Of a DNA stretch of 64,000 nucleotides, positions 1 to 11,626 are shown piece by piece (positions within the stretch are counted from its first letter, which is position 1; each line of letters begins with the position of its first letter). The translations under genes were made by a program, and so were the position numbers. The notes under the pieces were generated by a model, which made no database searches, was not told the DNA's origin, and saw nothing but the letters and a program-made list of their open reading frames with translations. Source of the stretch: Boswellia sacra (taxonomy: Eukaryota; Streptophyta; Magnoliopsida; Sapindales; Burseraceae); NCBI GenBank assembly GCA_013180625.2, contig SNVD02013097.1, positions 507,501 to 571,500 of the forward strand, given 5' to 3'.

Positions 1-3000
1 TTATTAGCATTTTTCTCCAGCAACTCATCTTGCTAAAGGAAATCTTTTGTAAAGATTATTAATGTAATTATCAGAATTTATTTTCAGTGATGTTAAGTAT
101 AATCATGAATTTCTTGTGTGGGACACATATATTAAACTCCCAACACAAAAATAGACACACACACCAAGAAGAAAAAGAAAAGAAAAAAAAGGAAGTTGTG
201 TGCATATGAGCTTACCATTGGAACGAAGTCATGGGTGAGAAGTATATTGCCTGGACGCACATCCCTATGAACTATAGGAGCCCCACGGCATTCTTCATGT
301 AGAAAACGCAAACCTTTTGCAGTTCCAATGGCAATGGCATGCCTTTGGTGCCACTCAAGATATGTTGTCGTATTCTCTACAAAATTTCATCCCCCACCAA
401 ACAAAAAAGAGAGAAAAAAAAGGCAATTTAATTACTTTCTTTTTGGATTTAAGAACTGAAATTTTAGTGAAAAGACTTCCATTTGGACCAACATTATTAC
501 TCACCAAATAAATGCCAATAAAGAGACTTATTGCAGATATACTCGTAAACCAAAATGTTAAGGTTCTCCTTGCAGCAATAACCCAAAAGCATAACAATGT
601 TCTTGTGGCGTGCAAAGCTCAACACATAGACCTCTGAATGAAACTCGGCAAATCCTTGGGAACTTGCTTCTTTGCGTACCTTGGCAGCAATCATCTGCCC
701 ATCTTTCAGCTGGCCTTTATAAACATGACCATATCCACCCTCTCCAAGCCAATTTTCTTTTGAGAAATCATATGTTGCACGCTGAATTTCAGAAAAACTA
801 AATATCATAGAGTCCTTGACATACAATTCAGTCCTCAACCCACATGTAGCACAAAGAATAGGTGCTTCTGAGGATCTCTTTTGAAAGAGCTTTTGCTGTG
901 GAATTTTTGTCTTCTGAGAAGCAGCGGAAACTCCTGTAATACGACCAACATATATAATTTTCATTTTCATGCTAACTGAAGGGAAACCACAAGCACTAGC
1001 ACTTTTCTCTTGCGCTCAGAAACTCATCAATTTTGGATTAATTAACTAGAAGGTTTGAGAAACTATAATATTTAATATGCGTTTTAGATTTTATCAGATT
1101 ATCTTTTCTCTTCAAGATTTAAAAATTATTTGATAAAATCTCCGGATAACTAATATTTTTTAATCTTGATTTAATTTTCTAATACTAGTTATTTAGGGTT
1201 AAAATGAAAATTTTCAATGTCAAATAATAGTTAACTGAAAAAAGAATACTAATTGATTATCATTTCATGAACCCTTAATAATAAAACTGTTATATCCTTC
1301 TCTGTTTGCGCGAAATTATTGGGTGGTAACTGTATTAGAAGAATGATTACCAATGTTTTAGTGCTTCTCTTATTTTCTTGCGTGTGTATCGATATTTGTC
1401 AATTGTGTAATGCTATATATAGATCGACATATAGAGTCCACTTTACCTTAGTCTTGTGTTGTAAAAATCTACTTTCTCTCTCTCTCCCTATATATATGTA
1501 TATATATATATATATATATGCACAACAACAATTGCATGTAAATATATATAAAATATGGATTTAAAGGATAGCTGACCTGATTTTTCTTGCTTATAATTAG
1601 GTCCAAAATCCGATGACATGAATTCGCTCTTAAGCGAGCTTTCCATGGAACTGCTGGATAAAGGATAGCTTTTGCAAGTGATAACAGACGGCTGCTCCAC
1701 TGCGGTTTCATTAACTTGAGAAATATTATTTTGTGGGGCAACTGGCTTTGACTGGGAGTAAAACATTTTGTGCTCTGTAAGTGCATCTGTTTCATTTGTT
1801 GAAAAAGGTTTCGAGATTTCCAGAGACAAGCTATCACGAATTAGGGCGACCTTTGAATGTACTTGTCTCACATAAAATCTCAGATCCCGCCTAAAGTGCC
1901 TGCCAGGTTTTGCAAGTTATTAGTACTAGGAGCCAATTGAATAGAAGAAGAAGAAGAAGAAGAAGAAGAAGAAGAAAAAGAAAACAAAAAAAAGAAAAGA
2001 AAAGAAAAGAAAAAGAGCATACAAATATCCACATCTGAAGACCATGCAACTGACAATGTCGATGGGTTTGCAATAATAATAAGAAATAAAGGTGAAAATC
2101 TGACCTTACAGATACAATCGTGATTATATAGAATACTAGCTACTCCGTTTATATATTATTAAGAGAAAAGAACTACCTATCAAGTATAACCCAATTTGCT
2201 TTACACGCTACAACCTCTTGCACAATAACCTTCTTCACGGGAGTTCCAGCAGTAATTTTAACTTCAATGTTAACCTGAACACATGGAAAAGAAAAGAGTA
2301 TTGTAAACAAAAATGCAAGAATATATATTCTTTTAGCTGTATTTTAAATTTTTCTCAAGTACAGAAAGCATGTGATCGTTTCTCCAGAAAATTTATCCAT
2401 TTGGAATAACAAGCATCCTTGTTCATGGTAAGTCTTTCTGTGCACTTGTTATGTGTTAGATATAGTTATATATGGATGCTTCTCTCCTGACGAGAGAGTA
2501 TTGTACTGATATATTAATTTGCAAAGTTGCAAACCATCGATCGGCGTATATTAATTATTACCCCGTCATCTTCACATGCTTCAGCACTTTTAAGAAGCAT
2601 ATTTGCAAATGCTTCGGCTTTCTGTGAAACTTCTTCCTCCATAGCACGAATGCTCATTAATCCAAAATCATCGATACATGCTTTGGCCTGGTAACCCACT
2701 ACACCAACCCAAAAAGAAATATAAATAAATTAAGATATACAGCAATAGTGCTTTCATTCCACAATCTCAGCAATGACACACAACAAAATATATAAATATT
2801 ATTTAGTTCTCTCTTATTCTGGCACTAGATCTTATACTTTTATGCACTATTAATGATTGCAGTATATATATCTAGTTTTGCACTTATAAACATTAGCTTT
2901 CTTCTCCACCTAAAATCAATAATGAATTCAAGTATATATGCACAATAATATTCCATCTTTGTACAAAATATGAAAATGAACTTCTCAAACCCAGTTGAGA

Positions 3001-3279
3001 TATTGAAAAACCTAATCATGCTAAACTAAATATATAGACGATATATAATTAATTTTGGCACAAGAATCAATCAGTGAAACACTTACAGGGGTGAGTCACC
3101 CTATGCAAAACGCCAAGCACTAGAAGCGTATCACCTCCACGTAGAATGTCACCTCTCATTCGGACCTCATTTACAGTGACCTTAAGCTCATCTTGACCAC
3201 GTTCCTTAGTCGCATCATACGCCATCACAACATAAGAGGAAGGAGGCTGAGTCTCCATAGATCCTAACGATGCAAACAA
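1..3279 (-). CDS. Receptor-like cytoplasmic kinase with N-terminal USP-like domain (partial, 3' end outside window)
   Basis: Six exons can be joined with GT-AG borders and consistent phase: 3279-3087, 2698-2562, 2274-2177, 1899-1577, 933-505 and 376-216, about 447 codons; the gene continues past the left edge. The N-terminus (about residues 10-155) has the look of the universal-stress-protein-like fold found in this plant kinase class. A low-complexity Ser/Asn-rich linker follows, then a kinase domain with a glycine loop (GEGGYGHVYKG), an invariant lysine in IAAKVRK, and the catalytic motif HRDVRPGNI in the last exon seen. The activation loop and C-lobe are missing from the window. Homologues are annotated as PERK-like or 'inactive protein kinase SELMODRAFT_444075-like'. 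The lysine and HRD are present here, so inactivity cannot be claimed. The start is ATG 3279; ATG 3258 is a possible alternative. The role is presumably intracellular signalling; the ligand or partner is unknown. Confidence 0.85.
1490..1519. repeat. (TA)n microsatellite in kinase intron
   Basis: An alternating TA run of about 30 bases lies just downstream of the exon-4 donor of the kinase gene, within the intron 934-1576. Confidence 0.8.
1944..1976. repeat. (GAA)n microsatellite in kinase intron
   Basis: About ten GAA triplets, followed by an A/G-rich tract. On the gene (minus) strand this is a TTC/T-rich tract about 45 bases upstream of the acceptor at 1899, so it also serves as an unusually long polypyrimidine stretch. 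Confidence 0.8.
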
Positions 3280-4404
3280 CTAACTGATTATCTACTTAAC
3301 GAGTCTCCGTTCTCTGAGTTAATTTCAATGACCGAGTGGGGATTATAAAGAACGTAAATCAAAGCGGGTTTGTGACATGTCATTGTTAAGGAATTACTTG
3401 ACCAAGTAGATTAATGGGTAGGGCTTGCCAATCATTTGTGTTGGATAAAACCATGATATTTGTTTACTATTTGTCTCAAACATTCCAATCTTTCCGTTGG
3501 TTGCATTCATGGAGAGAGAGAACATTCTGAGTATATAATGGGATCATGAAAAAATATTCGTCGGATATTCGAGCATAATATTTTATACCAGAACATGTCA
3601 AAAAATGGCTGCCGTCCAAACCAAAAATAAGGAGAAAACTGCGAGGTGCTTGAAGACTGAGCTGCATTGTGATCCTGTGTCGAGATTTTTCGTGGTAGGC
3701 TGAGTTAGTGACATGATCTAACAAATAGCTCGTTATGTATACACTTAGGAGAAAAATCCTTCCGCGAGTCCTTGAGAGAAGTGTTAAGGTTCATCGGGCT
3801 ATGCAATCATATGTTCTTTTATCAGCTTAAGGAGCCAATGTCCTGTCCCCACACACATTGATAGTTGATGAGTTTGCTTAATTTGCTACTACAAACCAAA
3901 AGATTAGTCTTACTTATTAATCCTCTTTATAAATAAACCTAGATCTCTTTATAACTATTTAAATGGGACAATTTAATTATAGAATTAATATATTTTATAT
4001 TGTTAGCGAATGAGATTTTATATTGATTTGTAAGATTTGGAATATTCCTTAATATATGACTTGAGCAACAATATTTCGTTATAAATTTGAATTTAGATAA
4101 CATAAAATTTATGTAAGATTAGCCCAAGATACTGTTACGAATATTCAAAGAAGGTTAATTTTATATCTTTTAATCTAATTAACATGCAGCGGATCAGTTA
4201 CATAGAATAATGGGTAAGCCAATATGTTATTTCATCGCAGCATGGATCAAAAACACAAATCTTCAGAAAAATGTTTTAAGCGCTTTATCTTTGTTGGACA
4301 TCAAAAACACTTTGACAGAGGAAAGAAATATTATTGTCAAATTTTCAATACATCAACACTTAATACTTAGGCAAGCTTGACATATTACATCATTGAGAAA
4401 TACT
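3280..4404. other. Intergenic DNA between the kinase and BCKDH E1-alpha genes, left part
   Basis: This is AT-rich sequence upstream of the kinase gene and should hold its promoter. No coding frame with family-like content was seen. The minus-strand frame at 3476-3724 has no recognisable motif. Confidence 0.6.
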
Positions 4405-4875
4405 TACATGCATGTGAGATAGGCTCACCAGGTCATCCTGGCATATATACTATCATAAGAGGTTGAAAGAATGAAACAAGTAGATTGAAAAAAATAGGAT
4501 ATTGAGACAAGTCAGCATTAGTAACTAAAAAAACCTAAAAAAGTAGTTGTTAATTTGTTGAACATATATATGAATGGTTGGGCATACAACATCTACATAA
4601 TGATGTGGTATGCTAGGCTCAACTCAAATATTTTTCCACATATCACTATGTAGATGTGATTTGCCCAACCATTCATGATATGTCATATGCTCAATAAGCA
4701 GTTATATCTTTACTTTTTTTAGTTAATGCTGACTTGTCTTATTTTCCTATCTGTTATAAATCCATTTGTTTCATTCTCTCAATCTCCCATGATAATATAT
4801 TAGCATCTAATCGGATGAGCTCACCAAATCAACAAGATGATCTAGTGAGCCTGTCCATATAAATATTTGCATGGT
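4405..4875. mobile_element. Fold-back (hairpin) MITE-like inverted repeat
   Basis: The left arm, from about 4410, reads through the motifs 'gataggctcacca', 'agaatgaaacaa', 'gacaagtcagcatta' and 'atgaatggttgggca'. The same motifs recur in reverse complement in the right arm between about 4640 and 4865. The centre lies near 4635. Each arm is a little over 200 bases with scattered mismatches. No coding capacity. The exact ends and a target duplication could not be fixed by eye. Hairpins of this size in plants are usually non-autonomous DNA transposons. Confidence 0.7.
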
Positions 4876-5099
4876 GTTTAGATTATATTAATAATTACGA
4901 AGGTTTCCCTTAACTATATGATATAAGCAAACGCTAAAAGGCTATAAAAACTTGTGAGCCAAAAATGTAAATCTTTTACAACTCAGCTGAAGAAACTGCT
5001 TTTTATTAAGTTAACATCACAAAGTACGATATAGCAAATTCAGCACTTCACAGCAGCTTTATCATTTGGATATTGAGGAGTCCTTCAGATTCAATTAGG

Positions 5100-7878
5100 C
5101 TATACACGAACATCAGTTGGGTAGTCTTGTGGATATTTTTTGATAGCTTCTCTGAGTTGTTGCTCCTGCTCCCGTAGGTTTGATGGTGTAGCATCATAAA
5201 CATCAGAAAACAAGTCCTTAAGCGGTGGTTTTTCGGTTTTCTCTGCAGATTGAATTGCTTGCAATAACTGCAGGAAGAGTAAATTGATTCTAGCTAGCTT
5301 GTAAATAACGAAAAATATTTGGCAAAGTCAAAAGATAGATTAGAAGTGGAGTAAGTAATTAAATGGCATGTAAAATTTTACCTGCTTCCTCAGGCTCTTT
5401 CGAAGCTCGGTTTCTTCCTTGTCACTCCACCATCCATTCTTTTCAAGCCAATTTCTAAATCTATTTACAGGGTTCCTTGCCATTTTCCAATACTCAATTT
5501 CATCAACTGGCCGATACTTGGTGGAATCATCGGACGTAGAATGGTGTCCTACTCTATACGTAAGGGCCTGTAAGTTTGAACAATTTCAATGGGTAAACAA
5601 TTCATAGAATCCTGCTTTTGCAGCTTATTTGGTCTCGGAGATGCATCGTCTTGTCAAATCAATCAGCTAGTTGAACTGAAGAAAGTATAAATAGAAAAGG
5701 AATTTCAATCTCTTCTCACCTCAACTAATATGGGTCTCTGTTCACTAATGGCCATTTTGCGAGCTGTGTGAATTGCACTGTAAACAGCCAGTGCATCATT
5801 TCCATCTATTCGAATGCTTCGAATTCCATAGCCTTGACCCTTGACAACAATACCATCGCCTGCCAAACAATATGCAATATTTAATTATTGGGAACAACTG
5901 GTGATCCTGGAATTTACCATGGAAGAAATCATGTCCATAGGAAGGCCAGAAAATGGTACTTCGAAATTGTTCTAATACATTGGTGCTAATGGCCCAGCCA
6001 TTGTTGCGACAGATGAAAACAACAGGGGCTTCCATAACTGCTGCAAAGTTCAAAGCTGCATGAAAATCGCCCTGGAGTGACAGTAATTAACAATTAGAGT
6101 TAGGGATGAGCATATAAAGTCTCACTTCCTGGAGAAGATAAATATTAGTAAGAGAAATTAATATTTATGTTGCATTTACCTCACTGGTGGTACCATCTCC
6201 CATATATGTGACTACACATGCTTTCTTTTCATCCATTTTAAGAGAATAAGCAACACCAACTGCTTGAGGAAGTTGTGTACTAACAAGGATAAATGGCGAA
6301 GTAAGATATCATCACAGTGACAATTTAAAGGTATCTAAACATGACCAGAATATATATATATATATATATATAAAGAATTGAAATGTGCTAATATATATAT
6401 ATATATTTATATAAAGAATTGAAATGTGCTAATGTGGTGTAGATATCTTACGCAATAGGTGACGATATGGTAAAGTAGTTGTGCTTGTTAGAACCATAGT
6501 GAATCGGCATCTGCCGGCCTCTCCCGTAGTCGTCCCTGTTTCCAAACAATTGGTTGGCAAATTCTTGCAATGTGAAACCTCGCCATAGCAAAACTCCAGG
6601 CTCTCGATACTACAGCATATTACATTAATTAGACTCATGTCAGCATCAATTTGTTTTTATCCAACCAAAGCATTTAGAAAATGCAGGACAGACAGCTATT
6701 GGTGCATTTCACTTAGAAATTTCTGGAAGAGCTAGAATACAATTCATTACTTTGCAATCACGGAAATTCTTCCAGTGGCAGTGGTACAAGTATTATAGTT
6801 ACCTGGGGCAAGATAACATCATCTGCACTAAGTGCAGCTGCCGATGCTATGCTAATCGCTTCTTCACCTGTCGAGGTGAGATAGAAAGAAATTCTTCCCT
6901 GTCTCTGTGCTTCATAGAAGATAGTGTCCATCATTTGAAGTGTGACCATGTCATTGTACATCTTTACTGCAATTTCCTTGTCCACCTATTCCGGGAGGTC
7001 ATTTAACAAGTTGTCATGATGCTATACGAGCCGGATTTTTGAATTTGATGAATGTTGAAATGTACAAAATCAAAGTTCAACATGGGTTAGCCTGATGGAT
7101 TACTTCTGGGTAAGAGGCATACCTGTTCAAGATCACTACCCCTTATTAGCTCTCCGTTGTCATCAAGGACTCGATAGCAGGGTACCCTCTTCTCTGCAGA
7201 CTCAGAAATGAACCTCATTTCAGGAGTATATGAAACCTTCCCTCCAGGAAAGTTCAAGACCTGCCCAGAAAAACAAATACTATCTAATGAAAGAAGAAAG
7301 AGAATATCAAACAACTCCAAAAGAGGCCAAACAAGAATTAATTAATTGGTTCTTGCGAAATAATTCCGCAGAGAATTACAGGGATTTCATCATGATGCAA
7401 ATGTTGTTGTACAAGAGCAATAGAGGAGCAAAGGGTTCTTCCAATTTTTCCAATTTCACCAACTAAACTAATGTGGCAACGTTCATTAATATGACAATGT
7501 AAAGAGCTGCTTAAGCTTTGTTTCAAAATTCCCAAGAAATAGTTGTTTCTTTTAAAATGATTGATCATATTTCTTGGTAAAGCCATGAACATCAAACTCG
7601 AGACACTGAATCGGTCAGGAAAAGAAGACAAAGTTTCGAGTACATGTACACCAAAGCAAAAGCAGAGATTTTTACTTAATTTATTATGGGAAGGAAAGTA
7701 GAAACAGAAACAAAAAAGCTACAGCATTTTTTTTGTCATGAACTGCATCTAGAGAGTTCAAATTTGCAACGTCTGCTTTCAAGTTTTAAGTGACACTTCT
7801 CTCCCTTTGTCAGATTCTTTGTTTTTTAAAGTTAGCGATACAAAAGTTACGGTAAAAACTTATTTGATTCATCTGTGT

Positions 7879-7924
<46 letters not shown>

Positions 7925-9741
7925 CTAGGAAGGAAAACTGCCATTTATATATATACATGTATAAAAGAAGAATTTGTTTATGATTTACTCTAAAAATGCA
8001 AAGAAAGATGTTCGGTTGTCTTTAAAAAGAAAAGGAAAAAAGAAAAAAGAAAAGGAAACAAAGGCTAATATGTTGATTTAGACCTTAAAAGCACGTTTTG
8101 TTTGGTTTCATAACTGTGTTCCATTAATGCACGTTCGATTAAAAAAAAATTAAGTGCATTAAATTATAAAAACATGTATTTGGTCAAAAGTTAACATTGC
8201 ATTGATGAAAACGTAACGTATATAAATTGTGCTAACGTAAATTATAACTGAAAACAAGGCTAGCCTATGACATTTACTTGAAAGTAAATAAATTTCATGA
8301 AATTAACAGCTTTCTCTTTAAAATAAAACAAATTATGCCATAATTCATTGTTTGTTGTAAAATTTCCATTTCAATAGCATTTCACCTAGTATAGTCCATA
8401 TACAAATTTCAATTAACAAGAAATATGTTCAATAACGTTGAGGGAGTGATGGGCCAGGCCTACGAGTTATAAAGCCCAATCAAGGAGTGTGGCATGTTGG
8501 ACCGATTTCGTTTGTAAGGAGAAACGAGACGGGGCCGCGTAGCCTAGCTTATTAAGAAAGCGTCAAATCAAAATGCAATGATATAGTTGAGAAAGGTAGG
8601 CAGGCACGTGTACAGAGGGCGTAGAAAGAATTTAACATAACAAAGCCAAGCAAGCAAAGCTTAGCTGCTGGGATAAGGATTAGCAATGGGTGAGGTGAAG
8701 TGAAGTGTAGGCAAAAAGTGGAACTCCACTCCAAACTTATCTTTCTTTCCCTTTTTTTGGATGGACTTCAATCGACACCAACTCATTGATATTATATTGG
8801 TTGCATTACCCATCCATCCCATATATATATATATATATATTTATTGGCGTTTTATTGTTATATGATATCTATAATTGGTCTCTACAAAATAATATGGAAG
8901 CAAAACAAAGAGGAGAGTGGGGAAAAGGTTAAATGGAGAGATTTAAGATTAATTAGGAGTATTCTTATTTCCAGTACTTTTGCTAGGATTTATAATGATT
9001 TTAATGTACAACTCATTAATTTAATTCCTATTTATGTTTTAATTGATTAGTGGATTGGATTAGTTGAGGAATTAATTTCTTGTGGTTACTTAAGCTACGA
9101 GTTGACAATCTCAAAGTTTGGCTAGCTAGCAATAAGCCGTCCTAAAATGGAGTAGTAATCTGACTTTTTGTGTGGAAATTAATAATATTTCTTGCACATT
9201 TTAAATTTGTTTCTAAAATTTGTAATATTACTCGTATGACAATAGCATAATAATAAACATAAACAACATAATCAATTAACATATTGATCAATCTAATTAT
9301 TGTTATAGATAGCTTTGATCAGTCTCTTGATTTAGCTAGCAACGTATTAGTATCTAGAGCCATTAACAAATTAACAAGAAAAATTTTAGAAAGTAGCTTA
9401 AGAGAATATATTTGAAGATAGATCGATATATGTATTATCACCTGTTCATCGTCGCTGCTGTCGCTATCAAACGCCAATGAGTCGAGGTGGTTTACAGCTA
9501 CGGTGGATTCGAAACGGCCAGAAGAAAAAAGGGCTCTTGGAGCAACGTTATTGCATGGAGAAACAACATTGAATAAATTTTGGTAATTACGACGATGATC
9601 ATCATCAACCAACGGGATTGTTCTTGATAAAGAATAATAACTACTTGTACCCTGCAAGCCAAGAACGTTTCTGAAGCGCCCAACTCTCCGTAGCTTTAGA
9701 GTTTGTGCTATTGTTCTTGATCTCGTGAACCAAATCGCCAT
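5100..9741 (-). CDS. BCKDHA: 2-oxoisovalerate dehydrogenase E1 component, alpha subunit (mitochondrial BCKDH E1-alpha)
   Basis: Nine exons join in phase with GT-AG borders: 9741-9442, 7260-7123, 6985-6803, 6609-6452, 6279-6180, 6071-5960, 5859-5720, 5567-5382 and 5267-5100. They total 1485 nt, or 494 residues plus TAG, close to the usual length. The protein is the thiamine-diphosphate-dependent decarboxylating subunit of the branched-chain 2-oxoacid dehydrogenase complex, which breaks down valine, leucine and isoleucine skeletons. Visible marks are the Arg-rich N-terminus typical of a mitochondrial presequence (MAIWFTRSRTIAQTLKLRR), the segment DDYGRGRQMPIHYGS, the ThDP/Mg motif from GDGTTSEGDFHAALNFA to NNGWAIS, and the phosphorylation-loop region YRVGHHSTSDDSTKYR. 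ATG 9741 was chosen because the presequence starts there; an in-frame ATG at 9852 would add 37 residues. Intron 1 is 2.2 kb and rich in simple repeats. I see no lesion. Confidence 0.96.
7884..7921. repeat. (TA)n microsatellite in BCKDHA intron 1
   Basis: An uninterrupted TA run of nearly 40 bases inside the first intron of the E1-alpha gene. A shorter AT run lies in the same intron at about 8821-8840, and another in intron 4 (between exons 4 and 5) at about 6351-6372. Confidence 0.85.
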
Positions 9742-10256
9742 TAATTGAAGAATTTGAAGAAGAAGAAGGTGGTGATGGAAATTAAAAGAGGAATTGTTAA
9801 AGAGAGAATATGAAATAAAGGGGGAGGTGGTGTGTGGATAAATTCTTATCACACACGGCTTTGTTTGTGTATTCTGATTGTTCCTGAAGGTATGGAAGAT
9901 TGAAGATGTGTATGCAAATACGATAGAAATTCATGAATATAGCGTATTGCATGCTTTTTTTGGCACCTGACAGCTCACTCCTTCCAATCCTATCCAGGAC
10001 CACGTTTATCATCAATTATGACCATCCTCCTTTGGACCAAACTTGTAATATTAATTGATTATTGATATTAAAATTAAACATTTAATTATATTAATTTTTG
10101 TACTATTATAGGCCATTTCGTATATATAAGAACATCCCACGTGGTTTTTGATCATCAACAATCATATCTACTATATTTTTTTCTACAGCCCGCGTTTCTG
10201 AGTTTGATTTTGTTTCCTCTTTGCAGCTCTTTAAGCTGTTCAATAATAATACAATA
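9742..10256. other. Upstream region of BCKDHA
   Basis: This is the 5' flank of the E1-alpha gene. It contains the transcribed leader and presumably the promoter. No convincing TATA box or other site could be fixed, and no gene was seen. Confidence 0.5.
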
Positions 10257-10442
10257 CGTTGAAAGTGCGATCAAAGTCCTAGTTAGTTATACATTAGAAC
10301 GATGATGAGCGTAAATATAGATCAAATTTTTATTGGTATAAGGACTTTTGGATAGAATCCAAAAACAAATCTACCAGGGTTTAGACTTAAAGTGGACAAT
10401 ATCATACCGATTTGAAATTTTGTGTAGTTCATAATCTTAACA
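10257..10442 (+). repeat. TRIM left LTR
   Basis: 186-bp long terminal repeat, start TG mutated to CG, ending in TTAACA. The primer-binding site begins three bases further on. Confidence 0.85.
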
Positions 10443-10757
10443 AGTGGTATTAAAGCCCATGCCCATACTTAGTCAAAAAATTCTTGGTAGATCCCGGTTA
10501 TGCTAAACTAAGGCAGTGGGCCCTGGGCCTTAGTTAAAGTTTACGATTGGGTCCATGGTTAGGCTTTATTGAATTAGGCGGTATGCTCCAGATGCTTCAT
10601 AGACATGTCCTGATCCTAACACGATGAAGAGGCGTTGACCTGGATAGAGTAACTCTCGAGATAACGGAACTCGATGGAGCGGACAGACGGACGGATGTTT
10701 GAGGGGAGATCCGAAAAAAATATCACAATGATTTGGTCCTTTGTTCGAGGGGAGGAT

Positions 10758-10946
10758 TGTTGAAAGTGCGATCAAAGATTTACACTGGCTAGACGTAGGG
10801 AGGATGATGGACATATAAGTACGGACAAGATTTCCATTGGTATGAGGCCTTTAGGATAGAATCCAAAATCAAATCTATGAGAGTTTAGATTCAAAGTAAA
10901 TAATATTATATCAATATAGTGTTTTGTGTGATCTATAATCTTAACA
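10758..10946 (+). repeat. TRIM right LTR
   Basis: 189-bp long terminal repeat beginning TGTTGAAAG and ending TTAACA, preceded by a purine tract. It carries about 30 differences from the left copy by eye, so the insertion is not recent. Confidence 0.85.
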
Positions 10947-11068
10947 AATATTCAATTTTAAGAGTATTTTTAGTTTAAAAATATGAAGTACATCGATCAA
11001 GTATCCCAACAAAATTAATTTATTTGATATAGACCACCCATTTAAAAGTGTTATATAATTGAGATGAT

Positions 11069-11618
11069 TAGGGGTGGGCACTTTTACCCGACCCGACCCG
11101 ACCCGACCCGACCCGACCCGACCCGACCCGACCCGACCCGACCCGGGTTTGGTCGGGTACTTAAACAAAAAAACCCGATCTCGGGTACTAAAATGCGAAC
11201 CCGACAAACATTGGATATTGATCGAATATTTTACATAAAACACGAAACCCGAACCCGACAAATGTACATTTTTATGGATTTATTTTTTTTATTTTTGTTG
11301 TTAATTTGTCATTTTAATTTACAATATTTCTACAAAAAAAAAAACTCAAAGATAACTTGCTCTAGACTTTTAGAAATATAATAATACCTAAATATTTATA
11401 AAATTTTAATTATTAAAAATAAAATAAACAAAATATAGTTCAAATTACTTTTTTGGGCTAAAGTCCAACTCGATCTTACCCGACTCGATCCGAGTAGGTT
11501 CAGGTAGTATCAGGTCCAACACATTTTCTATCCGATATCGGATAGGTTTTTCTTGACTCGAACCCGATTCGGACATATGTGATCAGGTCTAAACCCGACC
11601 CAACCCGACAAATGCCCA
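11069..11618. mobile_element. hAT-like non-autonomous element with (ACCCG)n core, right end truncated
   Basis: The 8-bp duplication GAGATGAT is present at 11061-11068 and 11619-11626. The left end is TAGGGGTGGGCA. The right end retains TGCCCA, its expected complement, but lacks the last six bases. Just inside the left end is a perfect (ACCCG) run at about 11087-11146; 'cccgaacccgac' motifs recur to the right end. No coding capacity. The same architecture occurs at 25232-25994 and 61182-62025. The locally GAT-rich right flank makes the duplication slightly less certain than in those two. Confidence 0.7.
11087..11146. repeat. (ACCCG)n minisatellite
   Basis: About twelve perfect tandem copies of a pentamer inside the hAT-like element. 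It creates open frames of (RPDPT)n and (GRVGS)n on opposite strands that are not genes. Confidence 0.9.
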
Positions 11619-11626
11619 GAGATGAT

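Larger units (their letters stand above)
10257..10946 (+). mobile_element. TRIM (miniature terminal-repeat retrotransposon), about 690 bp
   Basis: Two direct repeats bound the element: 10257-10442 and 10758-10946. They share 'GTTGAAAGTGCGATCAAAG', 'ATTGGTATRAGG' and the end 'AATCTTAACA'. Directly after the left repeat is a degenerate Met-tRNA-type primer site (TGGTATTAAAGCCC). Directly before the right one is a purine tract (GAGGGGAGGAT). The internal part is only 315 bp and encodes nothing, which is the definition of a TRIM. The right repeat starts TG; the left has decayed to CG. AATA flanks both ends (10253-10256 and 10947-10950) as a possible trace of the target duplication. Confidence 0.85.

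Noticed and set aside
10941..11381. Frames with (RPDPT)n and (GRVGS)n repeats
   Set aside because: Direct translations of the ACCCG pentamer run inside a DNA transposon.
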